Below are positions 1 through 7,441 of a stretch of 46,337 nucleotides of DNA, piece after piece. Origin of the DNA: Bacteroidota bacterium (GTDB lineage Bacteria > Bacteroidota > Bacteroidia > Bacteroidales > JAAUTT01); NCBI GenBank assembly GCA_020048915.1, contig JAIFLU010000163.1:1-46337 (forward strand), written 5' to 3'. The translations under genes and the position numbers were made by a program. The notes under the pieces are model-generated. The model was not told where the DNA came from and ran no database searches. It saw only the letters and a program-made list of their open reading frames with translations. Position 1 is the first letter of the stretch; each line of letters begins with the position of its first letter.

Positions 1-1
1 C

Positions 2-667
2 CTGAGTGGGAATAGCGAGCAATTTATATTGATTTCGACCGGTACCTGGTGCATTTTTATGAATCCCTTTAACGAAGAGCCGCTTACCGCTGATCAGCTA
101 AAAAAAGATTCCCTTTGTTATTTGTCCGTGCAACAAAAGCAGGTGAAATCGTCGAGGTTGTTTTTAGGACATATTCACGAAGTGAACGCCGCCCGTATTG
201 CCGAGCATTTTAGTGTAAACCCCGACTTTTTTAAACAGTTGCAGCCCAACGAGGCAATGTTGAAGAGTTTGATAAAGAAGAATGAAAGTAAACCTGCATT
301 TTTTAGCAACGGTATTCCCGAAGAGTTCATTGACAAAACTATCAGTTTGTCCGAATTCATATCTGCCGACGAAGCCTATCATCAGCTTATGCTCGACCTT
401 ACCAGATTAAGTCTGGAAGCCCTGAAACTTGTAATTCCCAAAAACAATTCGGCAAAGGCCATTTATATTTCCGGAGGTTTTGCACGAAATACCTTGTTTG
501 TTCGGTTACTCGCCACCTTGCTTCCCGGCAATAAAATATATACTTCGGAAGTGGATAATGCCACAGCCATTGGTGCAGCTCTCACAGTTTGGAATAGTGC
601 ATTTGGAAGTTCAGCTACAGCCACTAACCTGGGACTAAAAGAGTATAAACCCTTTGATTTGGGGTAA
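2..667 (+). CDS. FGGY-family carbohydrate kinase, C-terminal part (rhamnulokinase-like)
   Basis: The reading frame is open from base 2, so the gene starts left of the window and the TTG at 29 is internal. What is present is most of the FGGY_C domain: an ISTGTW strand near the left edge, matching the S-GTW segment of the family, and near the end ISGGFARN followed by ATAIGAAL, the ATP-binding Gly-rich segment and the conserved GAA helix. The family phosphorylates sugars (rhamnulose, fuculose, xylulose, glycerol) in the cytoplasm. The next two genes, a class II aldolase and an alpha-L-rhamnosidase, make L-rhamnulose or a related deoxyketose the likeliest substrate, but that is context and not visible in the protein itself. 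No terminator is obvious before the aldolase 190 bases downstream. Confidence 0.85.
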   Translation: MSGNSEQFILISTGTWCIFMNPFNEEPLTADQLKKDSLCYLSVQQKQVKSSRLFLGHIHEVNAARIAEHFSVNPDFFKQLQPNEAMLKSLIKKNESKPAFFSNGIPEEFIDKTISLSEFISADEAYHQLMLDLTRLSLEALKLVIPKNNSAKAIYISGGFARNTLFVRLLATLLPGNKIYTSEVDNATAIGAALTVWNSAFGSSATATNLGLKEYKPFDLG

Positions 668-809
668 ATTAGTTAAACATGATTTGAAAAGCTTGTGATT
701 TCTTTTAACTTACCTATTAGATTAGGCTTATATTAGGTAATTAAAATTGTTTTTAGATTATGAAATCCCTGGTGATTACTCAAGAAAATTTATTTTAAGT
801 TTTTTTAAC

Positions 810-846
810 TTACGACTAAATACTTACGACCATATATTTACGACTA
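810..846 (+). repeat. Three direct repeats TTACGACYA at exact 14-bp spacing
   Basis: TTACGACTA at 810, TTACGACCA at 824 and TTACGACTA at 838 repeat with a period of exactly 14 bp. The last copy ends 12 bases before the aldolase start codon. They could be tandem binding sites for a sugar-locus regulator or a leader-RNA element. I see no protein-coding role for them, because the preferred start of the aldolase lies downstream. Confidence 0.6.
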
Positions 847-857
847 TTACAAAAAAC

Positions 858-2159
858 ATGAACGAAATATTGAATACACAGTTAATGCATCCGCGTGATC
901 AGATTACCATGATTATCGGGAGAATCTACAAACGCGGATTAACAACTACTTCGGGAGGTAATATTTCTGTGATCGACGACGATGGCAGTATTTGGGTTAC
1001 TCCATCGGGTGTTGATAAAGGTTCTCTCAGTCCGACCGACATCATGTGCGTAAAAAAGGATGGAACTATTGTTGGGCCGCATAAACCTTCTTCCGAATTT
1101 CCTTTTCATAAAGCTATTTACGATATTCGCCCCGATATAAAAGCCATTATTCACGCGCATCCTCCTGCATTGGTGTCGTTTAGCATTGTTCGCGAAATAC
1201 CAAATACCAATATTATTTCGCAGGCAAAGCATATATGCGGTCCAATAGGATATGCAGCATATGAACTTCCGGGAAGTAATGCCTTGGGAGTAAAAATTGC
1301 TCAGCAATTTTCGAAAGGTTTTATGGCCATTATTATGGAAAACCACGGTACTGTTTTAGGTGGAACCGATTTGGTAGATGCTTTTCAGCGGTTCGAAACG
1401 CTCGAATTTTGTGCCCGCACAATTTTATATGGAAAAACAATTGGCGTTCCCTATTATTTAACCGATAAGCAGATCGACGAATTCGAAACGCAAATACCCG
1501 AAGCTTTTCCGGAGATGGACAGCGTTTCATATCCTTCCTCCGAACGCGAAAAACGGATGGAGATTTGTAAAATAGTTCATCGGGCATGCGAACAAGGACT
1601 GATGATAAGTTCATATGGTACTGTTTCGACACGCTGGTACGACAATAATTTTTTGATTACTCCCACCAATGTTCCCCGCTGGGATCTTCAAATTGAAGAT
1701 GTGGTTCAAATAAAGGACGGGAAACGCGAGCCAGGCAAAGTCCCAAGTCGTGCTACCTGGTTACATCAGGAAATTTATAACCGCAACCCCAAAATTAATT
1801 CCATCATACTCACACAATCGCCTTATCTGATGGCTTTTGGGGTAACACAGTCTTTATTCGATGTACGCACCATTCCCGAAAGTTGGATCTTTTTACAGGA
1901 TGTTCCTTCGTTGGCGTTTGGTTCGCACTTTCAGGGAAGTACTGAAATTCCAGCTATTCTATCGACTAGTAATCCGGCAATTTTAATTCAAAACGATGCG
2001 GTTTTAATTACCGGCGATAAACTACTCCAAACATTCGACCGGCTTGAAGTTGCCGAGTTTAGTGCAAAGTCGTTGGTGATGAGTACACCAATAGGCCGAA
2101 TGGTTCCTATTAATAATCAGCAAGTGGAAGAATTAAGAAAAGTTTTTTTAGACAAATAA
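858..2159 (+). CDS. Tandem class II aldolase/adducin-domain protein
   Basis: 433 aa from the ATG at 858. The open frame continues to a TTG at 747, but that extension is AT-rich leader carrying tandem repeats and lacks aldolase similarity. The N-terminal half is a complete class II aldolase domain: SGGNIS near residue 32, Glu80 (SSEFPFH), the zinc-ligand pair HAHPP at 99-101, and the third His in ENHGT at 163. These correspond to the Glu/His/His/His set of fuculose- and rhamnulose-phosphate aldolases. The C-terminal half (from about residue 230) repeats the fold, but where HAHP is expected it reads ILTQSPY, so its metal site is lost. The family cleaves ketose 1-phosphates to DHAP and an aldehyde; the neighbours suggest rhamnulose 1-phosphate. 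Canonical RhaD is about 270 aa and single-domain, so the exact substrate is open. Confidence 0.85.
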   Translation: MNEILNTQLMHPRDQITMIIGRIYKRGLTTTSGGNISVIDDDGSIWVTPSGVDKGSLSPTDIMCVKKDGTIVGPHKPSSEFPFHKAIYDIRPDIKAIIHAHPPALVSFSIVREIPNTNIISQAKHICGPIGYAAYELPGSNALGVKIAQQFSKGFMAIIMENHGTVLGGTDLVDAFQRFETLEFCARTILYGKTIGVPYYLTDKQIDEFETQIPEAFPEMDSVSYPSSEREKRMEICKIVHRACEQGLMISSYGTVSTRWYDNNFLITPTNVPRWDLQIEDVVQIKDGKREPGKVPSRATWLHQEIYNRNPKINSIILTQSPYLMAFGVTQSLFDVRTIPESWIFLQDVPSLAFGSHFQGSTEIPAILSTSNPAILIQNDAVLITGDKLLQTFDRLEVAEFSAKSLVMSTPIGRMVPINNQQVEELRKVFLDK

Positions 2160-2185
2160 TTACCTATCTACTAATTAATATTTTA

Positions 2186-2248
2186 ACATGAAACATCCAT
2201 TTGGATTAGCTCAACACACAAGGAGATGACTATAAGGATGTTCCATGT
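2186..2248 (+). repeat. Inverted repeat in the aldolase-rhamnosidase gap
   Basis: ACATGAAACATCC at 2186-2198 is matched by GGATGTTCCATGT at 2236-2248, 12 of 13 positions complementary, with a 37-base loop. It lies 31 bases before the rhamnosidase start. It is not followed by a T-run, so it is not a simple terminator. A regulatory mRNA hairpin or two half-sites of an operator are both possible. Confidence 0.5.
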
Positions 2249-2279
2249 GACCTTAATTTAATAATTAAAAAATAGACAC

Positions 2280-5015
2280 ATGAAAAAAATACTAACTATT
2301 CTTGGTGCCTTCCTGGTATCATTTAGTTTCTTGGGGAATGCCCAGGTAACTGTTCAAAAACTCAGGCTCGAAAATTTGATAAATCCCATAGGAGTGGATG
2401 CACAACTGCCTCGCTTCAGTTGGCAAATAGTAAGCCCTAAGCGTAATGTCAGCCAGTCGGCTTACGAAATTTGGGTAGCCGAATCACCCGAGATGTTGAA
2501 AAGCGGTAAAAACCTGGTATGGAAATCCGGGAAAGTAGCCTCCGATAAATCGGTTCATGTTCCATATGCAGGGTCTACCCTCCAGTCGGGCAAAAAATAT
2601 TATTGGCAGGTGAAGGTCTGGGACAATGCAGGCAAAGCATCGGCATGGAGCAGCAACGCATACTGGCATATGGGTATGCTCGATAAATCTTTGTGGAAGG
2701 CAAAATGGATTAAACAAGGCTTTCAGGAAGATACAATCATGCGCCCCAGTCCATTGTTCCGGAAGCAATTCCAGGCACAAAAAAAAGTAGTTTCGGCAAC
2801 TGCCTATATAACCGCTTTGGGATTGTACGAAGCGCAAATAAATGGTAAGAGGGTAGGAGATGCCTATTTTACGCCAGGCTGGACTGCTTATAAGAAACGG
2901 TTACAGTATCAGGTGTATGATGTTACCTCTCTTTTACTTCCGGGTGCAAATGCAATTGGAGTGATGCTTGGGAATGGATGGTACAGAGGAATTATAGGAT
3001 ACGAAAATAATATTAATGTGTATGGAAAAGAAATAGCCTTGCTCTTTCAGCTCGATGTTAGATACAGTGATGGAACTTCGGAGCTGATTGTTTCGGACGA
3101 TAGCTGGAAATCTTCTACCGGAGCAATTCAGTACGCCGAAATTTATAATGGCGAAACCCTTGATTCGCGGAAAGATAAAAAAGGCTGGGCAATGCCCGGC
3201 TACGACGATTCCAAATGGAGCGGCGTGAAATTGGGCAATTATTCGAACGATATTTTAATTGCTACTTGCAATGAGCCTGTTCGGAAAAAAGAAACATTTC
3301 AACCGGTTAAATTTATTACGACGCCCAAAGGCGAAAAAGTCATTGATTTTGGTCAGAACCTTGTAGGTTGGGTTACCGTGAAAGTTAAGGGAACTGCCGG
3401 CGACAAAATAACCATTTCGCATGCAGAGGTACTCGACAAGGAAGGGAATTTTTATACTACCAACCTTCGGGCAGCAAAATCGCAGGCTAACTATATTTTA
3501 AAAGGAGGGGAAGTGGAAACTTTCGAACCTCATTTTACATGGCATGGATTCCGGTATATCCGGGTTGAAGGCTTTCCCGGAGAATTGAAACCCGAGAACT
3601 TTACTGCTGTTGCCATGTATTCGGATATGGAACCAACCGGCTCATTCTCTTCTTCCAATCCGTTGGTAAACCAATTGCAGCATAATATTCAGTGGGGACA
3701 ACGCGGAAACTTTGTGGATGTGCCTACCGATTGTCCGCAACGCGATGAACGTCTTGGTTGGACCGGCGATGCCCAGGCTTTTTCGCGCACTGCTGCTTTC
3801 AATATGAATGTAAATAGTTTCTTTACAAAATGGTTTAAAGATGTTGAGGCTGACCAGGTGAATGGTGCTGTGCCTTTTGTTGTTCCGAATGTACTTGGAG
3901 CTGGCGCCGTGAATAGCGCAGGTTGGGCCGATGTAGCCACCATTGCCCCCTGGAATATCTACCTCGCATATGGTGATGTGAGAATTCTGGAAAACCAGTA
4001 TAACAGCATGAAAGCATATGTGGAAAGTATCCGTAAAGTCGCAAAAGACGATTTATGGAACTCGGGTTTCCATTTTGGTGATTGGCTTTTCTACCGTCCC
4101 GACGATGATAATGACGGCCGTGCCGCTTTTACCGATAAGTATTTGATTGCGCAGTGTTTTTATGCGAATTCTACCCAGTTGTTAATCAATACTGCTAAAG
4201 TATTAGGGAAATCTGACGATGTTGTTTCTTATACTTCTTTACTTGCGAAAATTAAAACTGCATTCAATAAAGAATATGTAACCGGAAGCGGGAGATTGGT
4301 TTCAAGTACTCAAACAGCTTATGTGCTGGCCTTAAATTTCGATATGCTGCCTGAAGCATTGAGACTACAAGCGGCTGCCCGATTAGCACAAAATGTGAAA
4401 GATTATGGCAATCATTTAACGACTGGCTTTTTAGGAACTCCTTATCTATGCCATGTATTAACTCGGTTTGGTTATACCGATGTTGCTTACAATTTGCTGT
4501 TGCAGGAAAAATATCCTTCGTGGCTGTATCCTGTAAAAATGGGAGCGACTACTATTTGGGAGCGCTGGGATGGAATCAAACCCGATAGCACATTCCAAAC
4601 TCCGGGCATGAATTCGTTTAATCATTATGCATATGGCGCAATTGGCGATTGGATGTATCGTGTAATGGTTGGTTTGGATACTTACGAAGATGGAGTAGGG
4701 TATAAGCACAGTAAAATAATGCCGCATATTGGCGGTGGTTTTACCAATGCATCCGCCAGTTTACAAACCTATTACGGCAAACTCAGTAGCGGTTGGAAAA
4801 TAGAATCGGACAAGTTAATTATGGATGTTGAGGTGCCTGCCAATTCTGTTGCAACTATATTTATTCCTGCATCGGATGCAAATTCAATTACCGAAAGCGG
4901 AAAAGCGCTAAACGCTGTCGCTGAGATAAAGGTAAAAGGGGTAGAGAATGGATATGTGGTTGTGGAGTTAGGTTCCGGTATTTACAAGTTTTCTGCTCCA
5001 AAACCTGTTCAGTAA
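2280..5015 (+). CDS. Secreted alpha-L-rhamnosidase, GH78
   Basis: 911 aa. A signal peptide is clear (MKKI, hydrophobic core, cleavage after about GNA at 21), so it is exported to periplasm or surface. Domain order is that of family GH78: an N-terminal fibronectin-like region (about 25-130), the lectin-like rhamnosidase_N domain (about 165-330), a concanavalin-like domain (about 335-450), the (alpha/alpha)6 catalytic barrel (about 455-800) and a C-terminal beta domain. The catalytic signature DCPQRDERLGWTGDAQ begins at residue 484, with Glu490 at the position of the general acid. TTIWERWDG around Glu761 matches the second catalytic Glu region. It releases terminal L-rhamnose from plant or microbial glycans, feeding the kinase and aldolase upstream. 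Length and motifs are typical; I see no truncation. Confidence 0.95.
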   Translation: MKKILTILGAFLVSFSFLGNAQVTVQKLRLENLINPIGVDAQLPRFSWQIVSPKRNVSQSAYEIWVAESPEMLKSGKNLVWKSGKVASDKSVHVPYAGSTLQSGKKYYWQVKVWDNAGKASAWSSNAYWHMGMLDKSLWKAKWIKQGFQEDTIMRPSPLFRKQFQAQKKVVSATAYITALGLYEAQINGKRVGDAYFTPGWTAYKKRLQYQVYDVTSLLLPGANAIGVMLGNGWYRGIIGYENNINVYGKEIALLFQLDVRYSDGTSELIVSDDSWKSSTGAIQYAEIYNGETLDSRKDKKGWAMPGYDDSKWSGVKLGNYSNDILIATCNEPVRKKETFQPVKFITTPKGEKVIDFGQNLVGWVTVKVKGTAGDKITISHAEVLDKEGNFYTTNLRAAKSQANYILKGGEVETFEPHFTWHGFRYIRVEGFPGELKPENFTAVAMYSDMEPTGSFSSSNPLVNQLQHNIQWGQRGNFVDVPTDCPQRDERLGWTGDAQAFSRTAAFNMNVNSFFTKWFKDVEADQVNGAVPFVVPNVLGAGAVNSAGWADVATIAPWNIYLAYGDVRILENQYNSMKAYVESIRKVAKDDLWNSGFHFGDWLFYRPDDDNDGRAAFTDKYLIAQCFYANSTQLLINTAKVLGKSDDVVSYTSLLAKIKTAFNKEYVTGSGRLVSSTQTAYVLALNFDMLPEALRLQAAARLAQNVKDYGNHLTTGFLGTPYLCHVLTRFGYTDVAYNLLLQEKYPSWLYPVKMGATTIWERWDGIKPDSTFQTPGMNSFNHYAYGAIGDWMYRVMVGLDTYEDGVGYKHSKIMPHIGGGFTNASASLQTYYGKLSSGWKIESDKLIMDVEVPANSVATIFIPASDANSITESGKALNAVAEIKVKGVENGYVVVELGSGIYKFSAPKPVQ

Positions 5016-5027
5016 TGAGCCATTAAG

Positions 5028-5054
5028 CTTTCCAGGTTTTAGAGACCTGGAAAG
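5028..5054. repeat. Palindrome related to the adjacent terminator
   Basis: CTTTCCAGGT at 5028-5037 pairs perfectly with ACCTGGAAAG at 5045-5054 around a 7-base loop. The CCAGGT/ACCTGG core is shared with the terminator stem 27 bases downstream, so the two look like related copies of one repeat family. No T-run follows this copy. Confidence 0.7.
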
Positions 5055-5080
5055 TCTAAGATGGAGCCTTGCTTTCTATA

Positions 5081-5122
5081 AAAAACCTTCCAGATTCTAA
5101 AACCTGGAAGGTTTTTTTTTTT
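5081..5122 (+). terminator. Rho-independent terminator after the rhamnosidase (probably bidirectional)
   Basis: A 13-bp stem, 5081-5093 with 5104-5116 (core ACCTTCCAG / CTGGAAGGT), is followed by an 11-base T-run from 5112. The left side is A-rich, so it can also stop leftward transcription from the convergent gene ending at 5200. Confidence 0.9.
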
Positions 5123-5199
5123 GAACGATCAGGCCTCGGGGCTCTTAATTGTTTAGCTATAAATTTGTGCTAAAAGTATCTGTAATTTTCAAAAAGGAG

Positions 5200-6174
5200 C
5201 TATATCCTGGCCAATGCCAAAAAGATAGCATGGATCGAAATTGTCAGAAATAGATAGAGCCGACGTGCTGTTTCTGGTTTTAGGCTGAAGTATTTATATT
5301 TAATAGCATTGTGGTGGCACCCGGCAAGACAATCGCCACAAAGGGTACATGTTGTATCCGGTTTCTTCTTCCGGATATCGTCTTGGTTTAATGCGTCGTA
5401 TTTGCAATTGCTGGTGCATTTCATGCAAAAGGTGCAATTATTATCAATATATAGCCGAAATGGGTTAGCAGGTTTCAATACATTTACCAATGTACCAATA
5501 GGGCAGTATAAAAGGCAGTGGATCATTTTTCCCTGTTTTCGCGAAAATAATACCATTATAATGACTCCTCCAATTCCAAAACCGGCAGCAATAATGGTTG
5601 CAATCAGCACTGGGACATTAAACCATCTTAAAAGGATGGTTACTGCTATTACAAGTAATATTCCGGTGGTTTTTATAGCAAGTCGGTTTGGTAGTTTTTC
5701 TTTTTTAGGTTTTGAGCCGGAAGCCAGGTTGTCCATAGCCCCGAAGTAGCAAAACTGGCTGCACCAGGCGGGCCCGGTCAAAACAATAGTGCTTAGAAAT
5801 AATATAGTCATAACCGATAGTTGTCCCCGGTAAACTGGTCCTCCAAGGATCATCATGGGAATAGGTAAGTGAAATTTACCTGTCATAAGGAATTTTTCAA
5901 ACCCCAATAACCCTAATATAAGTTGGCCAAAAAAGACAATCGAAAAAAGTGTCCATGTTACTTTTCTCCAATACGGAACATTCACTGGATTCTGCATTTT
6001 ATAGGCTACCACTGCTCCATAGGTAGCAATTACGATGATTTCGAGCCAACCTCCTCCTTTTATAAACCGTTCGGCTATAAGCATCGGGTGGGGAAGATTC
6101 ACTTGTATCGCCGATAAAAAAACCGATATGAAAATGAAAACACTTAAAGGAAGTCGAAACGCATGTAATTTCAT
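5200..6174 (-). CDS. Membrane-bound polyferredoxin (NapH/NosR-C-terminal-like 4Fe-4S protein)
   Basis: 324 aa with about six hydrophobic segments (near 8-25, 45-60, 73-92, 118-137, 168-190, 192-210) and another at the C-terminus (305-322). Between them are two CxxxC loops, WCSQFC near 138 and HCLLYC near 219. A soluble tail carries two 4Fe-4S motifs: CTFCMKCTSNC around 247 and CTLCGDCLAGC around 276. This layout matches membrane electron-transfer proteins of the NapH/NosR/CcoG-like group that pass electrons from quinol across the membrane. Its start codon overlaps the stop of the Rrf2 regulator (ATGA), so the two are translationally coupled. Being next to NO reductase and RIC, it may supply electrons for NO detoxification or cluster repair; that role is inference. 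Confidence 0.8.
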   Translation of the reverse strand: MKLHAFRLPLSVFIFISVFLSAIQVNLPHPMLIAERFIKGGGWLEIIVIATYGAVVAYKMQNPVNVPYWRKVTWTLFSIVFFGQLILGLLGFEKFLMTGKFHLPIPMMILGGPVYRGQLSVMTILFLSTIVLTGPAWCSQFCYFGAMDNLASGSKPKKEKLPNRLAIKTTGILLVIAVTILLRWFNVPVLIATIIAAGFGIGGVIIMVLFSRKQGKMIHCLLYCPIGTLVNVLKPANPFRLYIDNNCTFCMKCTSNCKYDALNQDDIRKKKPDTTCTLCGDCLAGCHHNAIKYKYFSLKPETARRLYLFLTISIHAIFLALARI

Positions 6175-6611
6175 TTTAATCTGTTTAATAGATTTTCTTT
6201 ACCTTCGAATGACTTTGCAGCAAGGCTCTGAACCGTTTCATGGGTTACTAAATTCAAAATAGCATCGCGTATAGGTGCATACTGAGCATGAAGAGGACAA
6301 GGGTTATTTTGATCGCAATGTTTTAAACCAAAACCACATCCCGAAAAGGTTTTTCCCCCTTCAGTTGCCATAATTAGTTCCTTTAAAGTTAAATCGGGCT
6401 TTCCCGAATCAAAATAAAACCCTCCGCCTTTTCCTTTCAGCGATTCTAAAAAACCATTCCTGACCAACCGCTGTAATATTTTAGCAATGTAAAACTGGGG
6501 TGCCTCTATCTCTTTTGCAATCTCTGTTATGCCAGGCCTTCGGCCTCCCGTATTTTGCGACTGAATATAAACCAATCCCCGCAAGGCGTATTCTGTTTCT
6601 TTGTTAAACAC
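6171..6611 (-). CDS. Rrf2-family regulator with three-Cys Fe-S site (NsrR/IscR-like)
   Basis: 146 aa, standard Rrf2 length. The N-terminal winged helix-turn-helix covers about residues 2-65 (EYALRGLVYI, then ITEIAKEIEAPQFYIAKILQ as recognition region, then the GKGGGF wing). Cys92, Cys99 and Cys105, the last in NPCPLH, match in place the three cluster ligands of IscR and NsrR (known at about 92, 98 and 104). The first spacing here is one residue longer. Such proteins bind a 2Fe-2S or 4Fe-4S cluster that NO or redox stress destroys, relieving repression. Divergence from RIC, hemerythrin and NO reductase makes an NO-sensing repressor the best reading. It overlaps the polyferredoxin gene by 4 bases. 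Confidence 0.88.
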   Translation of the reverse strand: MFNKETEYALRGLVYIQSQNTGGRRPGITEIAKEIEAPQFYIAKILQRLVRNGFLESLKGKGGGFYFDSGKPDLTLKELIMATEGGKTFSGCGFGLKHCDQNNPCPLHAQYAPIRDAILNLVTHETVQSLAAKSFEGKENLLNRLK

Positions 6612-6643
6612 TGTATTTTATAGGTTAATTTTTTTTGCTTCAG

Positions 6644-6651
6644 CAAAGATA
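6644..6651 (-). promoter_or_regulatory. -7 box of the leftward Rrf2 promoter
   Basis: On the minus strand this reads TATCTTTG, an exact match to TAnnTTTG. A start about 5-7 bases beyond it would leave a leader of roughly 26 bases before the regulator ATG at 6611. No good -33 TTG lies at the usual distance. That position is occupied by the left arm of the palindrome at 6670. Confidence 0.6.
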
Positions 6652-6669
6652 AAAAATATTTCAATAAAT

Positions 6670-6695
6670 ATTAAAAGACCTTTTGGTCCTTTAAT
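6670..6695. promoter_or_regulatory. 26-bp palindromic operator candidate between divergent NO-response genes
   Basis: ATTAAAAGACC (6670-6680), TTTT, GGTCCTTTAAT (6685-6695): 10 of 11 arm positions are complementary. It covers the -33 TTTG of the rightward promoter and the expected -33 region of the leftward promoter, the placement of a repressor site controlling both. The adjacent Rrf2 protein is the obvious candidate binder; a Crp/Fnr-type regulator encoded elsewhere is the alternative. Confidence 0.7.
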
Positions 6696-6714
6696 AAAAT
6701 AATACATACATTTG
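6682..6714 (+). promoter_or_regulatory. Bacteroidota-type promoter of the RIC-hemerythrin-NO reductase operon
   Basis: TTTG at 6682-6685, 21 bases, then TACATTTG at 6707-6714, a full match to TTTG-N19-21-TAnnTTTG. The predicted start near 6720 leaves a leader of about 20 bases to the ATG at 6741. Confidence 0.8.
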
Positions 6715-6740
6715 TATCTGTAAATCTTAATATAATTAGA

Positions 6741-7439
6741 ATGAAACAATCGTTTGAAGAACAATTAATTGGAGAAATAGTAACACGGGACTTTAGGGCT
6801 GCCTCTGTATTTAAAGAGGTCGGAATTGACTTCTGTTGTGGTGGAAAAATGACTTTAGAAGCAGCTTGCAAAGAAAAGGGCATTTCTGATCAGGAGATAA
6901 CCGCAAAATTAGATGCGCTGGAATCGCAAACAATTGATTTGGCCCATAATTACAATGCATGGGAATTAGGTTTTTTATGCGATTATATTCAAAATACCCA
7001 TCATAAATATGTTCTAAAAACATTGCCCGAACTGGAGTTTTATACCCAAAAAATAGCTTCGGTTCATGGCAGCGGTCATCCGGAATTAATAGAAATAGCC
7101 GAATTATTTTCTGCAATTAATAAAGAATTGCATCAACACCTTAAAAACGAGGAGGAGGTATTATTTCCCGCTATAAAAGAAGTTGAAAAAGGACATTCGC
7201 CTAAAGCAAACGCGATTATTGTTTCGGAAATAAACCGAATGACTGGGGAACATGAATTTGCCGGTGGAGCCATGGATAAAATTAACGTGCTGGCGCAGAA
7301 CTATAAAGTTCCTGAAGATGGATGCAATTCCTACCGTGTTGCCTATAAGCTGCTGAAAGAATTTGAAGATGATCTGCACTTTCATGTTCATCTCGAAAAT
7401 AATATTCTTTATCCCAAAGCATTAAAAAAGACGCTATAA
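6741..7439 (+). CDS. ric: Iron-sulfur cluster repair di-iron protein RIC (ScdA/YtfE)
   Basis: 232 aa. The N-terminal DUF542/ScdA_N domain (about 5-60) carries the family hallmark FCCGG at 31-35. The remainder is a hemerythrin-like four-helix bundle with the expected ligands: His87/88, His133 and Glu137/138 (HxxxE), His171 (GEHEF), and His213-217 (HFHVH) followed by ENNILYP. The protein donates iron for, or repairs, Fe-S clusters damaged by NO and oxidants, and acts in the cytoplasm. It is first in a three-gene operon with only 2 bases to the next gene, behind a strong promoter overlapped by a palindrome. Confidence 0.95.
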   Translation: MKQSFEEQLIGEIVTRDFRAASVFKEVGIDFCCGGKMTLEAACKEKGISDQEITAKLDALESQTIDLAHNYNAWELGFLCDYIQNTHHKYVLKTLPELEFYTQKIASVHGSGHPELIEIAELFSAINKELHQHLKNEEEVLFPAIKEVEKGHSPKANAIIVSEINRMTGEHEFAGGAMDKINVLAQNYKVPEDGCNSYRVAYKLLKEFEDDLHFHVHLENNILYPKALKKTL

Positions 7440-7441
7440 AT

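Noticed and set aside
747-857. TTG start and 37-residue N-terminal extension of the aldolase
   Set aside because: The segment contains the tandem TTACGACYA repeats, is AT-rich and unlike any aldolase N-terminus; ATG at 858 gives a normal protein.
6655-6672. AATATTT-CAAT-AAATATT palindrome next to the NO operator
   Set aside because: A/T-only arms of 7 bp are expected by chance in this gap; the GC-containing palindrome at 6670 is the better candidate.
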